From contig NZ_QEKO01000004.1 in NCBI RefSeq assembly GCF_003096595.1, forward strand, positions 1 through 64,000: a DNA stretch of 64,000 nucleotides. Reading direction: 5' to 3'. Shown here in pieces: positions 9,083-18,076 of this stretch. Numbering within the stretch: position 1 is the stretch's first letter; each line of letters begins with the position of its first letter. Below the pieces are notes generated by a model. It was not told the origin of the DNA. It did not search any database and worked only from the letters and a program-made list of their open reading frames with translations. This DNA comes from Pusillimonas noertemannii. GTDB lineage: Bacteria > Pseudomonadota > Gammaproteobacteria > Burkholderiales > Burkholderiaceae_B. Position numbers and translations under genes: made by a program.

Positions 9083-10003
9083 TTAGCTCAGCGCGGTATC
9101 CAGTACCATCATCAGCACAAAGCCGATAAGCAGCCCGCCCGTCGCCCACGATTCATGCCCCTGGCGATGCGATTCGGGGATGATCTCGTGGCTGATCACG
9201 AACAGCATCGCGCCCGCCGCCGCGGCCAGTCCCCAGGGCAGCAAGGCCGCGGAAAGGCCCAGCACCATCACCCCCAGCACCGCCGCCAGCGGCTCGATCA
9301 GTCCGGAAAGAATCGCAATGCCGGCCGAAAGCTTGCGGCTGTATCCGGCCGAGTGCAGCGCCAGCGCCACCACCATGCCTTCGGGAAGGTCCTGGATCGA
9401 AATGCCCGCCGCGAGCGATTGCGCGCCGATGCTGTCGGTTCCGGCAAAGGCCACCCCTATCGCCAGCCCTTCGGGAAAATTGTGCAGCATGATGGCCAGC
9501 ACGAACAGCCAGGCGCGCCGCATCGCCCGCGAGCGCGACCCTTCGACGCCCTTGACGAAATGCTCGTGGGGCGTGAGCCGATCGATAAAGAACAGGGCCC
9601 CCGCCCCAAGCAGTATGCCCAGCCCCACCAGCCCGCTTGCTCCCCAGGCGCCGGAACCTTGATCTCCGGCTGCATTCAGCGCCGGCAAAATAAGCGAAAA
9701 CGCGCTGGCCGCCAGCATGACCCCGGCGCCGAATCCCATCATCGTGTCAATGAAGCGCTGCGAATAGCTGCGCGACAGAAGCAAGGGCACCGTGCCCAGC
9801 GCCGTGGCGCCCGCCGCCGCCATGCCGCCCAGCAAGGCCCCTTTCATCGCCTGGTCGCCGGCTGCAATAGCCTGGTAGACGTAGATGCACAGCGCGCCCA
9901 GCAGCAGCGCCGCCAAGCCCCACAGCCAACGCGGCCCCGGCATGGCCGGCAATGGATTGGGCGACATATTGCGGTCCATGGACGACGATGCAGGTTTGTT
10001 CAT
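9083..10003 (-). CDS. ZIP-family metal transporter (BbZIP-like)
   Basis: A 306-aa inner-membrane protein with about eight membrane segments. The metal-site motifs HNFPEG (174-179) and QDLPEG (204-209) and a HEIIPESH block near 272 match the layout of the Bordetella bronchiseptica ZIP transporter of known structure, so zinc, iron or manganese uptake is likely. The start at 10003 is chosen because it clears the upstream LysR gene and follows AAGG; an upstream extension would overlap that gene. It lies 14 nt downstream of the LysR gene and may be cotranscribed with it. Confidence 0.9.
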   Translation of the reverse strand: MNKPASSSMDRNMSPNPLPAMPGPRWLWGLAALLLGALCIYVYQAIAAGDQAMKGALLGGMAAAGATALGTVPLLLSRSYSQRFIDTMMGFGAGVMLAASAFSLILPALNAAGDQGSGAWGASGLVGLGILLGAGALFFIDRLTPHEHFVKGVEGSRSRAMRRAWLFVLAIMLHNFPEGLAIGVAFAGTDSIGAQSLAAGISIQDLPEGMVVALALHSAGYSRKLSAGIAILSGLIEPLAAVLGVMVLGLSAALLPWGLAAAAGAMLFVISHEIIPESHRQGHESWATGGLLIGFVLMMVLDTALS

Positions 10004-10017
10004 ATATGCCTTGTGCT

Positions 10018-10947
10018 CTAGGGCTGCGGATGCAATGGCGGCTCGCACTCTTGCAGCATGGCTGAAAACGCATGCGCTGCGGGAGACAGGGGCCGTTGCG
10101 CCCGTTTCAACAAGAAAAGCGGACGCCGATAGCGTTCGGCCCGCCTGGTGTTCATGGTAGCCAGCCGCCCCAAGGCCAGCAAGTCCTGAACCACCACCTG
10201 GGGCAGCATGGCAACGCCAAGGCCCTGGGCCACCGCGCGGGCGATGCCTTCGTTGCTGCCCATCTCGATCGTGTCGCCCAGTTGCACGCCTTCGTCACGC
10301 ATGAGGCGCTCGGCCACTTCGCGGGTGCCGGAACCCGATTCGCGCACCAGCCAGCGCGCGCGGCTGAGGCTGCGCGCATCGACTTCGCCGCTGCCCGCCA
10401 GCTCGGAGCCGGGCGGCGCGACCAGCAGCAGGCTTTCTTCCCGCCAGCGCAGGGAACTGATGCCCGGATCGTTCACCCCTCCTTCAACCACCGCCACGTC
10501 GACAATGCAGTCCAGCAAGCCATGGCTGATGGTGGCCGTGTTGCCCACCACGACGCGCAGCTCGACTTCGGGATACTGCTGTGCAAACAGGGCCAGATAG
10601 GCCGGCAGCCAATAGCCCGCCACCGTAGTGCTGGCCCCAACCACCAGCGTGCCCTTCTGCAAGCCCGTTCGGGCCCCCAGGTCGTCCAGCGCGGCCCGCT
10701 CCAGGGCGAAGATGCCGCGCGCATGCTCGTATAGCGCGCGGCCGGCTTCGGTCAGCCGCAGGCCTCGTCCGCCCTTGCCCCGCGGCCCACCGCGCTCGAC
10801 CAGCGCCAGCCCCAGCTGTTCTTCGAGCTCGCGCACGGCCTTGGAAGCGGCTGACTGGCTGATGTGCAGCAGTTCGGCCCCCCGCGAGAAACTGCCACGG
10901 GTGGCGACCGTGAAAAAAATGCGTGTTAGGTGCAGGTTGAGGCGCAT
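10018..10947 (-). CDS. LysR-family regulator, YeiE-like
   Basis: A 309-aa regulator with an N-terminal helix-turn-helix (RGSFSRGAELLHISQSAASK) and a periplasmic-binding-like effector domain. It is divergent from a yeiH-type gene, the same arrangement as yeiE-yeiH in enterobacteria, where YeiE-type regulators have been linked to sulfite sensing. It probably controls yeiH. The ZIP transporter follows 14 nt downstream, so metal uptake could share its control. Confidence 0.88.
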   Translation of the reverse strand: MRLNLHLTRIFFTVATRGSFSRGAELLHISQSAASKAVRELEEQLGLALVERGGPRGKGGRGLRLTEAGRALYEHARGIFALERAALDDLGARTGLQKGTLVVGASTTVAGYWLPAYLALFAQQYPEVELRVVVGNTATISHGLLDCIVDVAVVEGGVNDPGISSLRWREESLLLVAPPGSELAGSGEVDARSLSRARWLVRESGSGTREVAERLMRDEGVQLGDTIEMGSNEGIARAVAQGLGVAMLPQVVVQDLLALGRLATMNTRRAERYRRPLFLLKRAQRPLSPAAHAFSAMLQECEPPLHPQP

Positions 10948-11062
10948 GGGGGTAGCTATGAGTTTAATTCATGCTTTTGGGAGAAATGGGTATTGGACTC
11001 ATATTACTGCAAACTATAAGCTTAAGCCTGTTTCTGTTGGACCTCTATTCAGGCAATTGCAC

Positions 11063-12106
11063 ATGCAGACCGCCACGCTTTCCCCCTCACGTTTTGCCTT
11101 TCTCTGGCAGCCCGGGCTGCTTCCCGGCCTGGCCCTCACGGCCGCACTGGCGGCCGCCAGCACGCTTCTGGCCCAAACGCCGTGGCTGCAGCAGGCCGGC
11201 CTTAGCCCCCTTACCCTTGCCATCGTGCTGGGCATGGTGGCCGGAAACACCTTCTTTCCCGCCATCGCCCCGCGCACGGGCGCCGGCGTCGATTTTTCCA
11301 AGAACATACTGTTGCGCGCCGGCATCATATTGTTCGGCTTTCGCATCACCTTCCAGGACATCGCCCACATCGGCTGGGCGGGGGTGCTTATCGCAGCCCT
11401 GGTAGTGGCCTGTACCTTCGTGCTGGCGGTGCAGATAGGCACCCGCCTGCTGCGCCTCGACAAGCAAACCGCCATGCTCATCGGCGCCGGCAGCGCCATT
11501 TGCGGCGCAGCCGCTGTCATGGCGGCCGAACCCGTGGTCAAGGGCCAGGCGCACAAGGTCACGGTGGCCGTCGCCACCGTAGTGGTGTTCGGCACGCTGG
11601 CCATGTTCCTGTATCCGCTGATCTATCCGCATCTTGGCATGTCCGAACAGGCCTTCGGCGTCTATCTCGGGTCCACCATCCACGAGGTGGCCCAGGTCGT
11701 CGCGGCAGGTGCCGCTGTAAGCGATGCCACGGCCTCTACGGCCGTCATCGAGAAGATGATGCGCGTCATGATGCTGGCACCCTTCCTGGTGCTGCTGTCG
11801 GGCGCCCTGTCACGCGGCGAAGGCGCCGCGGCCCGCCGCATCGTCATCCCCTGGTTCGCCGTGCTGTTCATCGTGGCGGCCGGCATCAATTCGCTGCAAT
11901 GGCTGCCTCAGGCAGTAGTGCATGCGATCTTGCAGCTGGACGCCGCGCTGCTGGCCATGGCCATGGCGGCCCTGGGCCTGCGCACCCGCGCCAGCAGCCT
12001 GCGCCAGGCCGGGCTTCGTCCGATGCTGCTGGCAGCGATGCTGTTTGCGTTCTTGCTGGTGGGCGGCTACGGCATCAACCTGGCCGTGACCGCATTACTG
12101 GGCTAA
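11063..12106 (+). CDS. yeiH: YeiH-family putative sulfate/sulfite exporter (UPF0324)
   Basis: A 347-aa polytopic membrane protein with about ten hydrophobic segments and conserved blocks such as GMVAGN, KNILLRAGIILFGFRI, GAGSAICGAAAVMA and GSTIHEVAQVVAAG. The family is annotated as putative sulfate exporters; transport of sulfite or sulfonate breakdown products is plausible but unproven. The start at 11063 matches the family length; the longer upstream frame overlaps the divergent LysR gene. Confidence 0.9.
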   Translation: MQTATLSPSRFAFLWQPGLLPGLALTAALAAASTLLAQTPWLQQAGLSPLTLAIVLGMVAGNTFFPAIAPRTGAGVDFSKNILLRAGIILFGFRITFQDIAHIGWAGVLIAALVVACTFVLAVQIGTRLLRLDKQTAMLIGAGSAICGAAAVMAAEPVVKGQAHKVTVAVATVVVFGTLAMFLYPLIYPHLGMSEQAFGVYLGSTIHEVAQVVAAGAAVSDATASTAVIEKMMRVMMLAPFLVLLSGALSRGEGAAARRIVIPWFAVLFIVAAGINSLQWLPQAVVHAILQLDAALLAMAMAALGLRTRASSLRQAGLRPMLLAAMLFAFLLVGGYGINLAVTALLG

Positions 12107-12172
12107 GCTCAATAAAGGGCCATGCGCGGGCGAGTGCCAGGCACCCGCCGGCCGATTCGCTAGGCGCGGGCG

Positions 12173-13135
12173 TCAGACGCCCTGAAGCGCATAGCCTTGC
12201 TTGCGAAACTCTTCCAGCCGGTTGTACAGGGTTTTGGGGCTGATGCCCAGCGCCATGGCGGTGCGGCGTTTGTCGCCGCCATAGTATTCGAGCGTGGCCA
12301 TGATCACGGCCCTTTGCGCCGAATTAAGCGGCGTGCCCACCGAAATCTTCAGCAGGCCATGCTTGACCTCGAGCCTTCTGGGCTGTGCCTCGGCATTCAG
12401 GGGCGGAACCTCTACCTGCCCATCTGCCAGGATGAAGGCGCGCATCACGGTGTTTTTAAGTTCGCGCACATTGCCGGGCCAGTGGTAGCTTTCAAGCTGG
12501 TACAGGGCATCGGGCGCAAAGACCTTGCTGGTGCCCTCTTGGTCGTTGAGCTCGTTTAGAAAACGCTGGGCCAGGTAGGGAATATCGCTTTTTCGTTCGC
12601 GCAACGAAGGCACACGTATGGGAAACACGGCCAGGCGGTACAGAAGATCGGACCTGAACGTATGGGCCTGCACGGCCATCTTGGGGTCTCGGTTGGTGGC
12701 CGCGATTATGCGCACATTGACCTTTTTTTGCTCAGAGCCGCCCACGCGGTGATAAGTGCCGTTCTCGAGCACGCGCAGCAGTTGCACCTGCATCGACAGG
12801 GGCATCTCGGTGATTTCATCCAGAAACAGCGTGCCCGTGTGGGCCCGGCCGAAACAGCCCTCGGTACTGCTGACGGCGCCGGTGAAACTGCCCTTTTCGT
12901 GCCCGAAAAGCTCGCTTTCGGCCAACGAGGGGCTGATCGCCCCGCAATTGACGGCCACAAAGGGCTGGTTACGACGGGAACTGCGCCCGTGGATGGCACG
13001 TGCCACAACCTCTTTGCCGGTGCCGCTTTCGCCGATGATCAGTACGCTCGCCCCGGTTGGGGCCGCCTTGACGATGGAGCGCGCGAGTCGAAAGGCAGCC
13101 GGCGAATGCCCAAGGAATCGAGAGGTTTTAATCAT
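12173..13135 (-). CDS. Sigma-54 activator lacking an N-terminal sensor domain
   Basis: A 320-aa AAA+ enhancer-binding protein. Walker A is GESGTGKE (35-42), the sigma-54 contact loop is GSFTGA (82-87), Walker B is LFLDE (103-107), and a Fis-type helix-turn-helix closes the C-terminus (GDKRRTAMALGISPKTLYNRL). The AAA+ domain begins almost at residue 1, so there is no receiver, PAS or GAF domain, as in PspF. Activity is therefore probably set by a partner protein or by expression level. The start was taken at 13135, after CCAGG. It is convergent with yeiH and downstream of the cio genes; the target is unknown. Confidence 0.9.
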   Translation of the reverse strand: MIKTSRFLGHSPAAFRLARSIVKAAPTGASVLIIGESGTGKEVVARAIHGRSSRRNQPFVAVNCGAISPSLAESELFGHEKGSFTGAVSSTEGCFGRAHTGTLFLDEITEMPLSMQVQLLRVLENGTYHRVGGSEQKKVNVRIIAATNRDPKMAVQAHTFRSDLLYRLAVFPIRVPSLRERKSDIPYLAQRFLNELNDQEGTSKVFAPDALYQLESYHWPGNVRELKNTVMRAFILADGQVEVPPLNAEAQPRRLEVKHGLLKISVGTPLNSAQRAVIMATLEYYGGDKRRTAMALGISPKTLYNRLEEFRKQGYALQGV

Positions 13136-13210
13136 GTTGAACCTGGTTTGAATCAATACTGGGCCGGGAAACACCGGCGTTTGAGTGTGCCTGGAGCCAG
13201 CACGGACCGT

Positions 13211-13252
13211 AAGCTTGAATACCCGCCTTCAACTTCCTTAACCTTCAAGCTT
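13211..13252. promoter_or_regulatory. 9-bp inverted repeat upstream of the sigma-54 activator
   Basis: AAGCTTGAA (13211-13219) and TTCAAGCTT (13244-13252) form a perfect inverted repeat with a 24-bp AT-richer spacer. It sits 76 bp or more upstream of the activator start and downstream of the cio operon. It may be an operator or an enhancer-type site; no protein can be assigned. Confidence 0.35.
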
Positions 13253-13354
13253 ATAGCTTCAGTGAACGCAAGGACATTGGTGTTATTACTCCAAACGTAA
13301 CAAAATAAGAACAAGAGCGGTTTCAAGAACAAAAGTGAATGCGCCCTTCAGCGC

Positions 13355-13498
13355 TCATGAACTGAACCCGGCCCAGTTCATGAAGAGCCTCAGCAACCAC
13401 GCCACGAGGGCCAGCGCCGCAACGCCGCCCGCCCAGAACAGCAGCAGCCATCCGATGCGGGTCAGCCAGGGCCGCCGGCCGGCGGGTGGCCGGGACAT
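13355..13498 (-). CDS. DUF2474-family small membrane protein of the cio operon
   Basis: A 47-aa peptide with a basic N-terminus and one membrane helix (IGWLLLFWAGGVAALALVAWLL in two halves around residues 15-36). Its ATG overlaps the cioB stop codon by one base (TGATG). Small single-helix subunits of this type accompany cytochrome bd and cyanide-insensitive oxidases (compare CydX) and help assemble or stabilise the complex. DUF2474 peptides are typical of cio loci. Confidence 0.8.
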   Translation of the reverse strand: MSRPPAGRRPWLTRIGWLLLFWAGGVAALALVAWLLRLFMNWAGFSS

Positions 13499-14505
13499 CA
13501 GTGGTAGCCCTCGCCATGGCGCACCTTGCCGCGGAACACGTAATAAGACCATGCCGTGTACATGAGTATGAACGGCACGATCAGCAAGGCTCCGACCAAG
13601 GCAAACCCCTGGCTTTGCGGCGGACCCGACGCTTCCCAGATGGAAATGTCGGGCGGGATGATGTTGGGCCAGATGCTGATGCCCAAGCCGCTATACCCCA
13701 GGAAGATAAGCACCAGGGTCAACAAGAAGGGACCGGCATGCGGCTTTTGCTCGAGGAAGCGCAGCAAATAGTATGCCGCCAGGGCCACCAGCACCGGCAC
13801 AGGCGCAAACCAGATCAGGTTGGGAAAGCTGAACCAGCGGTCGGCGATGGCCTGGTGGGCCAGCGGCGTCCAGATGCTGATGACCACGATGATGGCCAGC
13901 AGCACCAGGGTAAGCGGGCGCGCCAGGGAACGCATGCGGTCGTAAAGCAGGCCTTCGGTCTTGAAGATGAGCCAGGTGCAACCCAGCAGCGCATAGGCCA
14001 CGAGCAGGCCCAGGCCGGTAAAGATGGAGAACGGCGTTATCCAATCGAGCACGCCGCCTACATAGCTGCGGTCGACCACCGTCAGGCCGTCCATATAGGC
14101 GCCCAGCACGACGCCCTGGAAGAAGGTGGCGCAGAACGAGCCGAAGATGAAGGCCTTGTCCCACCAATGGCGCTTGTGAGGCTCGGCCTTGAAGCGGAAC
14201 TCGAAGGCGACCCCGCGGAAGATCAGGCCCAACAGCATGAAGATGAGGGGCAGCATGAAGGCATGCAGGATCACCGCATAGGCCAGCGGAAAGGCCGCCA
14301 GCAGCCCCGCCCCGCCCAGCACCAGCCAGGTCTCGTTTCCGTCCCACACGGGCGCGACGGTGTTCATCATGACGTCGCGGTCGCCGGCGTCGGGCATGAA
14401 GGGAAACAATATGCCTATGCCCAGGTCGAAGCCGTCCATGATCACATACATCAGGATGCCGAAAAGAATGATGACCGCCCACAGCAGCGCCAGATCGATT
14501 CCCAT
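13498..14505 (-). CDS. cioB: Cyanide-insensitive quinol oxidase subunit II (CioB/CydB)
   Basis: A 335-aa subunit with about nine membrane helices, opening MGIDLALLWAVIILFGILMYVIMDG in the family manner with the DGFDLGIGIL block at about 24-33 and DGNETWLV near 55-62. With CioA it forms a bd-type terminal oxidase that reduces oxygen using quinol. It starts 2 nt after the cioA stop and overlaps the DUF2474 gene, so the three are one operon. Confidence 0.95.
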   Translation of the reverse strand: MGIDLALLWAVIILFGILMYVIMDGFDLGIGILFPFMPDAGDRDVMMNTVAPVWDGNETWLVLGGAGLLAAFPLAYAVILHAFMLPLIFMLLGLIFRGVAFEFRFKAEPHKRHWWDKAFIFGSFCATFFQGVVLGAYMDGLTVVDRSYVGGVLDWITPFSIFTGLGLLVAYALLGCTWLIFKTEGLLYDRMRSLARPLTLVLLAIIVVISIWTPLAHQAIADRWFSFPNLIWFAPVPVLVALAAYYLLRFLEQKPHAGPFLLTLVLIFLGYSGLGISIWPNIIPPDISIWEASGPPQSQGFALVGALLIVPFILMYTAWSYYVFRGKVRHGEGYH

Positions 14506-14507
14506 TG

Positions 14508-15926
14508 CTAACCCCTTGCAGTGTCGTTGGACGGGCCCTTGTGCTCGTCGGCGGCCGAGATCGGCCGGGCCGGCGTGCGGGGCTCTCCGGGGCCGCCTTC
14601 TTGCGGCTCATGGCTTTGAGGCCCGGTGCGTATCAGCCTGAGGATATACACAATGCCTGCGCCGAACAGAATGAAATACACGACGATGAACAAGACCAGC
14701 GCCAGGCCGACCTCGGCCGCGCTATGCGGCGTGACGGCATCGGCGGTACGCATCAGCCCGTGGATGATCCATGGCTGGCGCCCGATTTCGGTGGTATACC
14801 AGCCCGCCAGCAGAGCCACCAGCCCCGAAGCACCCATGGCCAGCGCGAAGCGATGCAGGCCCCTTTGCCGGTACAAGACGCCGCGCCATCGCGCCCAGGC
14901 GCCCCATAGCCCCAGTGTGATCATCAGCAGGCCCAGGCCCACCATGATGCGGAAAGTCCAGAACACCACCGTGGAATTGGGCCGGTCTTCGGGCGCGAAC
15001 TCTTTAAGGCCCTGAAATTGCCCGTTCCAGCTGTGCGTCAGTATGAGGCTGCCCAGATGCGGAATATCGACCGCGAAGCGCGTGCGCTCTTGTTCCATGT
15101 CGGGCCAGCCTATCAGGGTAAGGGGCACGGCCTCGCCCGGCTTGTTTTCCCAGTGCCCTTCTATGGCGGAGATCTTGGCCGGCTGGTGCTTGAGCGTGTT
15201 CAGCCCGTGGAAATCGCCCACCACCGCCTGCAGCGGCGCCACCAGCAGCAGCATCCACATGGCCATGGAAAGCATCTTGCGTACCGCGGGATTGTCGTTG
15301 CCGCGCAATAAATGCCATCCGGCCGATGCCGCCACCATCAGGGCCGTGGCCAGATAGGCGGCCAGGGTCATGTGCACAAGGCGGTAGGGAAAAGACGGGT
15401 TGAAGATGACGGCAAGCCAGTCGACCGGCACGACCTGGTTGTTGATGATTTCGTAGCCCTGCGGCGTGTGCATCCAGCTGTTCGAGGCCAGGATCCAGGT
15501 GGCGGAAATGAGCGTGCCCAGCGCCACCATCACCGTGGAGAAAAAATGCAGGCCGGGGCCGACGCGCTTCCAGCCGAACAGCATTACGCCCAGAAAGCCC
15601 GCCTCGAGGAAAAAGGCGGTAAGCACTTCATAGGCCAGCAAGGGCCCGGTGATGCTGCCGGCGAAATCGGAGAAGTGGCTCCAGTTGGTGCCGAACTGAT
15701 AGGCCATGACCACGCCCGACACCACCCCCATGCCGAAATTGACGGCGAACACCTTGACCCAGAAGTGGTACAGATCGCGATACACCGTGTTGGAGGTGCG
15801 CAGCCAACAGGCTTCGAGCACGGCCAGATAGCTGGCCAGGCCGATGGTGATGGCGGGAAAGATGATGTGGAAGGAAATCGTGAAGCCGAACTGAATGCGG
15901 GACAACATCAAGGCATCGAGATCCAT
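14508..15926 (-). CDS. cioA: Cyanide-insensitive quinol oxidase subunit I (CioA/CydA)
   Basis: A 472-aa haem-bearing subunit. The axial His lies in ISFHIIFPA near the N-terminus, a second His lies in FPYRLVHMT, and the GRQPW signature follows the quinol loop. The quinol loop appears short, which fits the CIO clade (low cyanide sensitivity) rather than the E. coli bd-I type. The start at 15926 has GCAGGA just upstream; the frame continues upstream without family similarity. A palindrome at 16021-16051 lies in the promoter region. Confidence 0.94.
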   Translation of the reverse strand: MDLDALMLSRIQFGFTISFHIIFPAITIGLASYLAVLEACWLRTSNTVYRDLYHFWVKVFAVNFGMGVVSGVVMAYQFGTNWSHFSDFAGSITGPLLAYEVLTAFFLEAGFLGVMLFGWKRVGPGLHFFSTVMVALGTLISATWILASNSWMHTPQGYEIINNQVVPVDWLAVIFNPSFPYRLVHMTLAAYLATALMVAASAGWHLLRGNDNPAVRKMLSMAMWMLLLVAPLQAVVGDFHGLNTLKHQPAKISAIEGHWENKPGEAVPLTLIGWPDMEQERTRFAVDIPHLGSLILTHSWNGQFQGLKEFAPEDRPNSTVVFWTFRIMVGLGLLMITLGLWGAWARWRGVLYRQRGLHRFALAMGASGLVALLAGWYTTEIGRQPWIIHGLMRTADAVTPHSAAEVGLALVLFIVVYFILFGAGIVYILRLIRTGPQSHEPQEGGPGEPRTPARPISAADEHKGPSNDTARG

Positions 15927-16020
15927 TCCTGCGCTCCTGTATTCCTGTATAGCGAGAAAGCCCTGCCCGGGCCAAAACGTCGCGCACAGCCGGTAGCCGG
16001 CGGTGAGTACACTCCCGACA

Positions 16021-16051
16021 CTATAGCCCCGTAGGGTGTCCGGGGCTATAG
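16021..16051. promoter_or_regulatory. 11-bp perfect inverted repeat in the cioA/DUF3182 divergent region
   Basis: CTATAGCCCCG (16021-16031) and CGGGGCTATAG (16041-16051) flank a 9-nt loop. It lies 95 bp upstream of cioA and 92 bp upstream of the DUF3182 gene, where a shared operator or a leader hairpin could act. No known regulator motif was recognised. Confidence 0.45.
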
Positions 16052-16142
16052 GGAAGTAAATCGCGGGGACAAAACCGATCCTTTCGCGGGACGGGCACGC
16101 CATTTGCGCTTGTCGGGCCTCTACATACTGCAGGAGCTCTGC

Positions 16143-17297
16143 ATGGCCGCCACCTTACGCCTTGCCGACGCAAAGAGCGGCTCTCGCATCGCGGTTGCCT
16201 TCCCGCGCCGACACGACGCGCCGCCGCATGAATCCGCCTCGCAAGAGGCCCTTGCCCGCAAGCTTGCCGGCGTGCTGGAACTGGATTTCATCGAAGACTA
16301 CCGGCCCGGCGAATATCCTCCGGGCGGCGTCTACTACGTGCCTTCGCGCACCCTGGTTCGCCCCGTCTCGCTCCAGCCCGCCGAACAGTTCATCCAGGGC
16401 ATCCGCGGCGACGAAGACCTGTTCGGCGGCATCGTGCCGCATGCTTTCGTTGCCACCAAGGCCATCACCCATGCCCTGCTCCACCCCGATGCCGCCGCGC
16501 CGGAGGGCTGGAGCCACGCCTTCGCCCATGACTCCGGGCCGGCCGTGTTGCTGGGCATCACGGCCTTCAGCATCGGCGACGCCAGGCTGGCAGGCCTGAG
16601 GCTTCTGGCCCTGGGCCCGGTGCGCATCAAGCCGGTGCGAGCCAGCGGAGGCCGCGGCCAGATACTGGCCGCCGACCGCCGCCAGCTCGACGAGGCGCTG
16701 GACCGCCAGGACGAGGGTGAAATCGCCCAATACGGCTTGGTGCTGGAAGAACATCTGCAACAGGTGGAAACGTACAGCGTCGGCCAGGCACGCGTCGGCG
16801 GCATGACGATGTCGTACGCGGGCACACAATCCCTGACGCCCGACAATAGCGGTCTGCAGGTCTATGGCGGTTCCAGCCTGCTGTGCGTACGTGGCGGCTA
16901 TGAAGAGCTGCTGGCCCTGCCCATGGACGCGAACTGGCGGGAAGCCGTGCGCCTGGCCCGCATGTACGATGTGGCCGCCCAGCGCTGCTATCCGGGCCTG
17001 TTCGCCTCGCGCCGCAACTATGACGTGGCCCGCGGCAGGGACGCGCGCGGGCGCATAAAAACCGGGGTGCTGGAACAGAGCTGGCGCGCCGGCGGCGCAA
17101 GCTTTGCCGAGGCGTGCGCGCTCGAAGCGTTCCAGAACGTCCCCGAGCGAAGTGTCGTGCGCGCCTACACGTGCGAACGCTACGGAAACGAGCACAACAC
17201 CCCGCGCGAGGCCCAGCTCATCTATCGCGGCGACGACCCCGAAACCGGCTTCATCACCAAATACGGCGCAGTCGAACCCCATGGCAACCCTGAGTGA
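16143..17297 (+). CDS. DUF3182-family protein, ATP-grasp-like
   Basis: A 384-aa cytoplasmic protein that I recognise as the uncharacterised DUF3182 family. The central part resembles an ATP-grasp fold: RIKPVRASGGRGQ supplies a lysine and glycine-rich loop, and YGLVLEEHL looks like the following adenine-binding segment. This hints at ATP-dependent ligation of a carboxylate, but no activity is known. The start at 16143 follows AGGAG. It overlaps the alpha/beta hydrolase gene by 17 nt and heads a run of five tightly packed genes ending in ybhN, which suggests a shared envelope-lipid role. Confidence 0.7.
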   Translation: MAATLRLADAKSGSRIAVAFPRRHDAPPHESASQEALARKLAGVLELDFIEDYRPGEYPPGGVYYVPSRTLVRPVSLQPAEQFIQGIRGDEDLFGGIVPHAFVATKAITHALLHPDAAAPEGWSHAFAHDSGPAVLLGITAFSIGDARLAGLRLLALGPVRIKPVRASGGRGQILAADRRQLDEALDRQDEGEIAQYGLVLEEHLQQVETYSVGQARVGGMTMSYAGTQSLTPDNSGLQVYGGSSLLCVRGGYEELLALPMDANWREAVRLARMYDVAAQRCYPGLFASRRNYDVARGRDARGRIKTGVLEQSWRAGGASFAEACALEAFQNVPERSVVRAYTCERYGNEHNTPREAQLIYRGDDPETGFITKYGAVEPHGNPE

Positions 17298-18033
17298 AAA
17301 CATACTCATCCCCGTCGAGGGCCAGCACATCGCGGGCACTTTCCTGGAACCGTCCAACAAGGTGCCAGGCGTGCTCTTCATACACGGCTGGGGCGGCAGC
17401 CAGGACTTCGACCTGCTGCGGGCGCGCGGCCTGGCGGGCCTGGGCTGTGTCTGCCTTACCTTCGACCTGCGCGGCCATGCCGCCACGCTCGAGCAGCAAA
17501 TGAAGGTTTCACGCGAGGACAATCTGCGCGACGTGATGGCGGCCTACGACTCGCTGGCCGCCCATCCGGCGATCGACGCCTCGGCGATTGCGGTGGTGGG
17601 CAGCAGCTACGGAGGCTATCTGGCCGCCATACTGACCAGTCTGCGCTCGGTGAAATGGCTGGCCCTGCATGTGCCCGCCCTGTATCGGGACGACGAATGG
17701 ATGCTGCCCAAGCGCCAGCTGAACCGCGAAAGCCTCACGGCCTACCGCCTGAGCACGGTAACCCCGAACGACAACCGGGCCCTGGCGGCCTGCCGCCGTT
17801 TCAGGGGCGACGTGCTGATCGTGGAGGCCGAGCACGACGACTTCGTGCCCCACTCCACCATCATGAACTACCGCGCCGCCTTCCAGGAGGCCCACTCGCT
17901 GACCCACCGCATCGTGGACGAGGCTGACCACGGCCTGACGCGCAAGGAAGCCCAGCGTTCGTATACCTCCATCTTGCTCAACTGGGCCACCGAAATGGTG
18001 GTGGGCGCGCGCATGTCGCGCAGCCGGGTATGA
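17281..18033 (+). CDS. Alpha/beta hydrolase
   Basis: A 250-aa hydrolase with the nucleophile elbow GSSYGGY, an oxyanion region FIHGWGGS near residues 34-41, an acid within EAEHDDFVP, and a catalytic His in EADHGLT. There is no signal peptide, so it is cytoplasmic. It resembles small esterases/acyl-peptidase-like hydrolases; the substrate is unknown. It starts inside the end of the DUF3182 gene, and the EEP phosphatase gene follows about 40 nt after its stop. Confidence 0.82.
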   Translation: MATLSENILIPVEGQHIAGTFLEPSNKVPGVLFIHGWGGSQDFDLLRARGLAGLGCVCLTFDLRGHAATLEQQMKVSREDNLRDVMAAYDSLAAHPAIDASAIAVVGSSYGGYLAAILTSLRSVKWLALHVPALYRDDEWMLPKRQLNRESLTAYRLSTVTPNDNRALAACRRFRGDVLIVEAEHDDFVPHSTIMNYRAAFQEAHSLTHRIVDEADHGLTRKEAQRSYTSILLNWATEMVVGARMSRSRV

Positions 18034-18076
18034 AACTTGCATCATCCGGCCGCATACAGGCTGAATGGAGCAATGC

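Noticed and set aside
12121-12160. Terminator between yeiH and the sigma-54 gene
   Set aside because: GC-rich complementary stretches exist, but the pairing is interrupted and the loop is only a base or two.
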